NCBI GenBank assembly: GCA_003252375.1
Contig: QKEJ01000195.1
Coordinates: 1 to 55,875 of the forward strand
Direction: 5' to 3'
DNA: 55,875 nucleotides
Source: Halodesulfovibrio sp.
Lineage (GTDB): Bacteria > Desulfobacterota > Desulfovibrionia > Desulfovibrionales > Desulfovibrionaceae
Part shown: one piece after another, positions 52,483-55,875 of the stretch
Layout: each line of letters begins with the position of its first letter
Numbering within the stretch: the first letter of the stretch is position 1
Position numbers and translations under genes: made by a program
The notes under the pieces: model-generated
Told to the model about the DNA's origin: nothing
The model's input: only the letters and a program-made list of their open reading frames with translations
Databases searched by the model: none

Positions 52483-53264
52483 GCGCCGGGTACATCCAGA
52501 TATCGCTCTGGCAGCTGGGACTGGCCCTCGGATTGGTGGGGGTGGCCGGTATTTCGTCCGTTCTTTTCGAGCTGCGGCTGCAGAAGGATCTGGCGCTCGG
52601 CACCCTGCGCACCTTTGCGCAGCTTTTTGCCATGGGCTATCTGCTGAAGATAATCTTCAATTTGAACAATGCGTTACTGGTAATGGGCGTGTATCTGTGC
52701 ATGACCTATTTCTCCATACGGATCATCAGGGGCAGGGTGCGGGAAAAGAACGTGGACTATTTCGCGCCAACCATGGTATCAGTAATGGTAAGTTATACCC
52801 TTGTAACCTTCATCGTGACCGGAATAATTATTGGCGCAAAGCCATGGTGGACCCCGCAGTACTTCATTCCCATAGGGGGGATGGTGGCGGGCAACTCCAT
52901 GAATGCATTGGCAATCGGTCTGGAACGCTTTTTTGCGGAGCTGCGGGGCAAGGCGGGCCAGGTGGAGATGATGCTCTGCCTTGGCGCGGACTACCGCGAG
53001 GCCAGCAGGGAAATGTTCCGAAACGCCCTTAAGGCGGGCATGATCCCGTCGATCAATTCAATGATGGGTGTGGGCATCGTTTCCATACCCGGCATGATGA
53101 CAGGACAGATTCTCGCCGGAGCGGATCCGGCGGACGCCGTGCGGTACCAGATCGTGGTCATGCTCATGATCGTGGCGGCCACGGCCCTGTCATCCCTGAT
53201 CGTGCTTTATCTGGTGAGAAGGCGCTGTTTCGGGTCCGCCATGAACCTGCTCCTGCGGAGCTAG
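52479..53264 (+). CDS. ABC transporter permease, FetB/YbbM (UPF0014) family
   Basis: A 261-residue membrane protein with about seven hydrophobic segments, among them LGLALGLVGVAGISSVLF, LLVMGVYLCMTYFSI, VMVSYTLVTFIVTGIII and MIVAATALSSLIVLYLV. The family's conserved middle is present: IPIGGMVAGNSMNALAIGLERF and INSMMGVGIVSIPGMMTGQILAG, with LGADYREAS between them. It pairs with the ATPase encoded just upstream (ATGA overlap). Family members export or handle iron or other metals; the substrate here is not known. Confidence 0.9.
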   Translation: MSAGYIQISLWQLGLALGLVGVAGISSVLFELRLQKDLALGTLRTFAQLFAMGYLLKIIFNLNNALLVMGVYLCMTYFSIRIIRGRVREKNVDYFAPTMVSVMVSYTLVTFIVTGIIIGAKPWWTPQYFIPIGGMVAGNSMNALAIGLERFFAELRGKAGQVEMMLCLGADYREASREMFRNALKAGMIPSINSMMGVGIVSIPGMMTGQILAGADPADAVRYQIVVMLMIVAATALSSLIVLYLVRRRCFGSAMNLLLRS

Positions 53265-53340
53265 CACACGGATGTGTATCGGTTCACGGCCTCTCCCCCG
53301 CAAGGGGGCAACGGTCCGCCAAACCGCACAGGAGGTGCCC

Positions 53341-53646
53341 ATGCATCAGCCGATCAACGAACTGTACAGGGAATTCTTCACCCCCGATGTCACGGGGTTT
53401 GACCCCGACCTCATGTACGTGGAGTGCAAGCACTGCGGCCGGCCGGTTCTCTGGACCAAGGGGCGTACCTCGCAGATTCTCGAGGGGGCCGATCTGACGC
53501 ATGAGCGGCTGGACGCTTCCTGCATGATCCTTACGCACGGGTGCCCGCGCTGCGTGCCGGGCGAGACGCAGTTCCGCCTGCAGGTCGTTCGGGTGGACCG
53601 TGTCTATGCCGAGGAGCAGCGCGACCACCTCATTGCCCATGCCTGA
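53341..53646 (+). CDS. Small zinc-ribbon-like protein of unknown function
   Basis: A 101-residue soluble protein. MYVECKHCGRPVLWTKG and THGCPRCVPGETQF supply two C-x-x-C pairs about 40 residues apart, as in zinc ribbons, with a hydrophobic C-terminal strand (RLQVVRVDRVY). AGGAGGTG sits 4 bases before ATG 53341, a strong site that settles the start. It follows the FetB-like gene by 76 bases and is closed by a shared terminator. The role is unknown; a metal-linked function with the ABC pair is only suggested by position. Confidence 0.78.
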   Translation: MHQPINELYREFFTPDVTGFDPDLMYVECKHCGRPVLWTKGRTSQILEGADLTHERLDASCMILTHGCPRCVPGETQFRLQVVRVDRVYAEEQRDHLIAHA

Positions 53647-53684
53647 GCAGGATCCCCGCTGCAAACATCATTGCCGAACACACG

Positions 53685-53712
53685 AAAGGCCGCCCCGAGG
53701 GGCGGCCTTTTT
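53685..53712. terminator. Bidirectional intrinsic terminator
   Basis: AAAGGCCGCCCC and GGGGCGGCCTTT form a perfect 12-bp stem around GA, with TTTTTC on the plus side and TTT on the minus side. It separates the small zinc-ribbon gene from the convergent FMN oxidoreductase gene and serves both. Confidence 0.92.
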
Positions 53713-53744
53713 CATGCAATGGAGTCCTGCTCCGGCGTCCGTGC

Positions 53745-54767
53745 CTACTGGCCCAGCACGTCGGTGAGGATGTCGGGGGTGGCGTCGGCGAGGCTCTTGC
53801 AGCCGGTCAGGACCATGGCGGCCGTCAGTTCGGTCTGCAGCTGCTGGATGTACTTGCCTGCACCCTCTTCCAGACCGCCCACGGTGGCGATGGAGAAGGG
53901 ACGGCCGATCATTACCGCGTCGGCGCCGAGGGCGATCATCTTCAGCACGTCCGCGCCGGTGCGGACGCCGCCGTCCACCAGCACGGTGATGTCCTTGCCC
54001 ACGGCCTCGGCAATGTCGAAGAGCACGTGTGCGGTGCCGGGGGTATGGTCGAGCACGCGTCCGCCGTGGTTGGAAACCACGATGGCGCTTGCGCCGGCAT
54101 CCACGGCGGCCTTGGCGTCATCCACGCACATGATGCCCTTGAGGATGAACTTGCCGGGCACATGATCGATGATCTGCTTGAGCTTGGCCGGGGACTTGGG
54201 GGTGACGGGACGGCCCATCTTGGCCAGGGTGACCAGGCCGGCGGCGTCGATGTCCATGCCGAAGATGGAGCAGCCGGTTTCGGCGGCCTGGTCGAGCTTG
54301 TCGAAGAGTTCGGCGTCTTCCCACGGCTTGATGAAGGGAATGCCCTTGCCCTCAACGGCGCGGATGGCGGCAAAGCCGGCTTCGTAGATGAAGGGCGGTA
54401 CACCGTCGCCGGTACAGCCGATAATGCCGTTGGCGACACAGGCCTTGAGCTTGGAGGCGATGTAGTCCTCTTCCGTCACCTTGCCGCCCATGTTGAAGGA
54501 GACGCCGCCGATGGGCGCAGCCAGCACGGGAATGGAAAGGGGCATGCCCAGGATTTCCGTGGTGGGATTGGGGGTGGTCACCCCGTGGATAAGGCGCATG
54601 CGGAGCTTGTAGTCCGTCAGGGCTTCCACGTTGGCGGTAAAGGAAGAGCCGGTGCCCAGTCCGCCCATGCCGGGCACTTCGCCGGCGCAGGCCTTTCCGT
54701 TGCAGACAGGGCAGACGCGACAGTAGCCCTTCATGAGCTCCTTGGCGTTGGCGCGCACATCTTTCAT
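53745..54767 (-). CDS. FMN-dependent alpha-hydroxy-acid oxidoreductase (LldD/lactate-oxidase-like)
   Basis: A 340-residue TIM-barrel flavoprotein. AAPIGGVSFNMGGKVTEEDY, FGMDIDAAGLVTL, FILKGIMCVDDAKAAVDAGASAIVVSNHGGRVLDHTPG (catalytic His in SNHGGR) and VLVDGGVRTGADVLKMIALGADAVMIGRPF (FMN phosphate site) are typical. The N-terminus has CRVCPVCNGKAC, four cysteines absent from E. coli LldD, which may bind a metal or Fe-S cluster. AGGAGA is 7 bases upstream of the ATG. It follows a FadR-type regulator on the same strand. Lactate or glycolate oxidation in a sulfate reducer fits but is inferred. Confidence 0.88.
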   Translation of the reverse strand: MKDVRANAKELMKGYCRVCPVCNGKACAGEVPGMGGLGTGSSFTANVEALTDYKLRMRLIHGVTTPNPTTEILGMPLSIPVLAAPIGGVSFNMGGKVTEEDYIASKLKACVANGIIGCTGDGVPPFIYEAGFAAIRAVEGKGIPFIKPWEDAELFDKLDQAAETGCSIFGMDIDAAGLVTLAKMGRPVTPKSPAKLKQIIDHVPGKFILKGIMCVDDAKAAVDAGASAIVVSNHGGRVLDHTPGTAHVLFDIAEAVGKDITVLVDGGVRTGADVLKMIALGADAVMIGRPFSIATVGGLEEGAGKYIQQLQTELTAAMVLTGCKSLADATPDILTDVLGQ

Positions 54768-54892
54768 GGCTGTTTCTCCTGATGTGTAGTCCGTCGGCGC
54801 GCCGGGCGGCGCGTCTCCGTCATGGTGGTGTATGGTTGGCTCCGCCCCCGGAAATGGCTGCGGATGCAATTTCGGATACGGTATGACCGGCG

Positions 54893-55573
54893 TTACTCCC
54901 GGTCGCAGAAAACCAGTTTCTCGATCTGCTGCAGGTGCGTGCGCATGGCGTTTTCCGCGCCGTCCTGGTCGCGGCCTGCAATGGTCGAGTATATTTCCTT
55001 GTGGGCCAGCAGGGAGCGCTGCATGCGCTCCTCGCTCTGCAGGGATTCATTGCGGGTTTCGGCCAGCTTGGCCTCGGCCCGGGTGACCAGGTCCACGAAG
55101 AGGGGGTTGCCGGTGGCCATGGCGATAAGCTGATGGAAATGGAGGTCGGCAAAGCCGTTCTTTTCGTCGGCAATGACTTCGCGTTCCTGCATGTCCAACA
55201 GGTGGTGCAGGGCTTCCAGATGCCCGTCGGTTCGTTCCTGTGCGGCAAGGCGGGCTATCTGGGGTTCGATGGCGATGCGGAACTGGAAGAACTGCCACAG
55301 ACGCACCCGTTGCTGAGTCAGCACCTCGGCAAAGGGAGCCAGCAGGTCGCTGCCCACGGGCAGGGAAATATAGGTGCCGTCCCCCCGTCTGCTTTCCAGA
55401 ACGCCGCTTTCCTGCAGGGCGCGGATGGCTTCCCGCAGGGAACTTCGGGAGACCTTGAAGAGTTCAGCCAGTTTTCGTTCCGGGGGGAGTTTGTCCCCGG
55501 GATGCAGCTCGCCGGACTCAAGAAGGTCGCGGATCCGGTCTACCACCTGTTCATAGATTTTTGCCTGTTGCAT
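54893..55573 (-). CDS. FadR-subfamily GntR transcriptional regulator (LldR-like)
   Basis: A 226-residue regulator. Residues 6-75 are a GntR winged helix (QVVDRIRDLLESGELHPGDKLPPERKLAEL, SRSSLREAIRALQESGVLESR split). Residues about 90-220 are an FCD ligand domain, with RIAIEPQIARLA, DLHFHQLIAMATGNPLFVDLV and LLAHKEIYSTIAGRDQDGAENAMRTHL holding the metal-binding histidines. ATG 55573 follows AGGGG directly and GGAG by 11 bases. It is 125 bases upstream of the FMN oxidoreductase gene and probably controls it in response to lactate or a related acid. A matching operator lies in its own promoter. Confidence 0.9.
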   Translation of the reverse strand: MQQAKIYEQVVDRIRDLLESGELHPGDKLPPERKLAELFKVSRSSLREAIRALQESGVLESRRGDGTYISLPVGSDLLAPFAEVLTQQRVRLWQFFQFRIAIEPQIARLAAQERTDGHLEALHHLLDMQEREVIADEKNGFADLHFHQLIAMATGNPLFVDLVTRAEAKLAETRNESLQSEERMQRSLLAHKEIYSTIAGRDQDGAENAMRTHLQQIEKLVFCDRE

Positions 55574-55649
55574 CCCCTGCAAACACTCCGGATAGGTAAG
55601 GATGACGGCCTCGGTGCGATGTTGCCGGGCCGGGGTGTACTTCGGATAT

Positions 55650-55660
55650 TGGTCGGACCA
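55650..55660. promoter_or_regulatory. FadR-family operator TGGTCGGACCA
   Basis: TGGTC-G-GACCA is a perfect palindrome matching the TGGTNNNACCA core used by FadR and LldR. On the minus strand it lies just downstream of a candidate promoter (TGGTCA, 17 bases, TACACT at 55662-55667), so binding would block the regulator's own transcription. Confidence 0.65.
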
Positions 55661-55723
55661 TAGTGTACATGGGAGTTGGCCGGATGACCAGCACTCTGTA
55701 CGCTGATTTCTATCCGTAAATGG

Positions 55724-55766
55724 AAAAGCCCGGTCCGGCAAGCCCCTGCAGGGTACCGGAACGGGC
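55724..55766 (-). terminator. Intrinsic terminator of the right-edge gene
   Basis: On the minus strand GCCCGTTCCGG and CCGGACCGGGC pair at 10 of 11 positions, with a loop holding CCCTGCAGGG, followed by TTTTCC. It lies 27 bases after the stop of the fragment at the window edge. Confidence 0.75.
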
Positions 55767-55792
55767 ATGAAACAGACAACAGGAAGGCGGAA

Positions 55793-55875
55793 TTACCGGA
55801 TGCGGAATGCCCGGTCCACAAGGGCGACGGCCGTCATGTTGGCCCCGTGCATCACGGCTTCCAGAATGTCCTGAT
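55793..55875 (-). CDS. C-terminal end of an unidentified gene
   Basis: The last 27 codons of a minus-strand gene that continues beyond the window. The readable end is DILEAVMHGANMTAVAL then VDRAFRIR and TAA (55793-55795). The LEAV then TAVALVDRAFRIR pattern recalls the first strand of a PAS domain, but a C-terminal position makes that uncertain. The terminator 27 bases downstream supports a true gene end here. No function is assigned. Confidence 0.5.
   Translation of the reverse strand, partial: QDILEAVMHGANMTAVALVDRAFRIR

Overview
This 55.9 kb window is a high-GC bacterial chromosome segment. The gene content points to a sulfate reducer of the Desulfovibrio group (Desulfovibrionaceae): a leuA-leuC-leuD-leuB operon, pssA-psd, a sigma-54 controlled pspABC locus with divergent pspF, a MoeA protein fused to a periplasmic-binding-like domain, Maf-type flagellin glycosylation, and a lactate-oxidase-like FMN enzyme with a FadR-type regulator. 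The genus is an inference from content. No rRNA, tRNA, transposase or CRISPR array was seen.

Left third (1-24.4 kb): two convergent surface-glycan operons. The plus-strand operon (1-14434, entering from outside the window) starts with nonulosonic-acid (pseudaminic/legionaminic type) genes: a NeuB/PseI-type synthase, an SpsF/PseF-type cytidylyltransferase, a PseG-like protein, a possible glycosyltransferase and a DegT-type aminotransferase. It continues with an unusual set: two paralogous SPASM-type radical SAM proteins flanking an E1 alpha/beta thiamine-diphosphate enzyme pair that has no E2 or E3, then two B12-type radical SAM proteins, a degenerate nucleotidyltransferase-like protein and a GSCFA protein. 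I read this as a candidate uncharacterised pathway that builds or alters a nonulosonate-linked glycan. The minus-strand operon (24363 down to 14447) is led by a winged-helix/Rossmann regulator with its own sigma-70 promoter and concentric palindromes. It encodes a second NeuB-like synthase, two glycosyltransferases, UDP-xylose and GDP-fucose synthesis enzymes, and an HldE-like / deoxyhypusine-synthase-like / GmhA-like trio. The operons meet tail to tail, and both stop codons lie in one hairpin.

Middle (24.6-34.9 kb): a PEBP-family protein, the MoeA-PBP fusion and pspF on the minus strand; pspA-pspB-pspC on the plus strand behind a sigma-54 promoter. Then, on the minus strand, come a GT2 glycosyltransferase, a Maf (DUF115) protein that could attach the nonulosonate to flagellin, a periplasmic solute-binding protein and a ClpP-like lipoprotein.

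Right (35-55.9 kb): the leu operon with a 28-codon leader ORF and nested hairpin; phosphatidylethanolamine synthesis (pssA, psd); the oxidative pentose phosphate genes zwf and gnd; a metallophosphoesterase; a Ser/Thr kinase-DUF1566 fusion; a YkgJ-type cysteine-cluster protein; hldD, which could complete the heptose pathway begun by the HldE/GmhA-like genes; a receiver-PAS-histidine kinase with an eroded ATPase domain; mutL; a FetAB-like ABC pair; a small zinc-ribbon protein; and a FadR-type regulator with the FMN oxidoreductase it probably controls. A short C-terminal gene fragment lies at the right edge.
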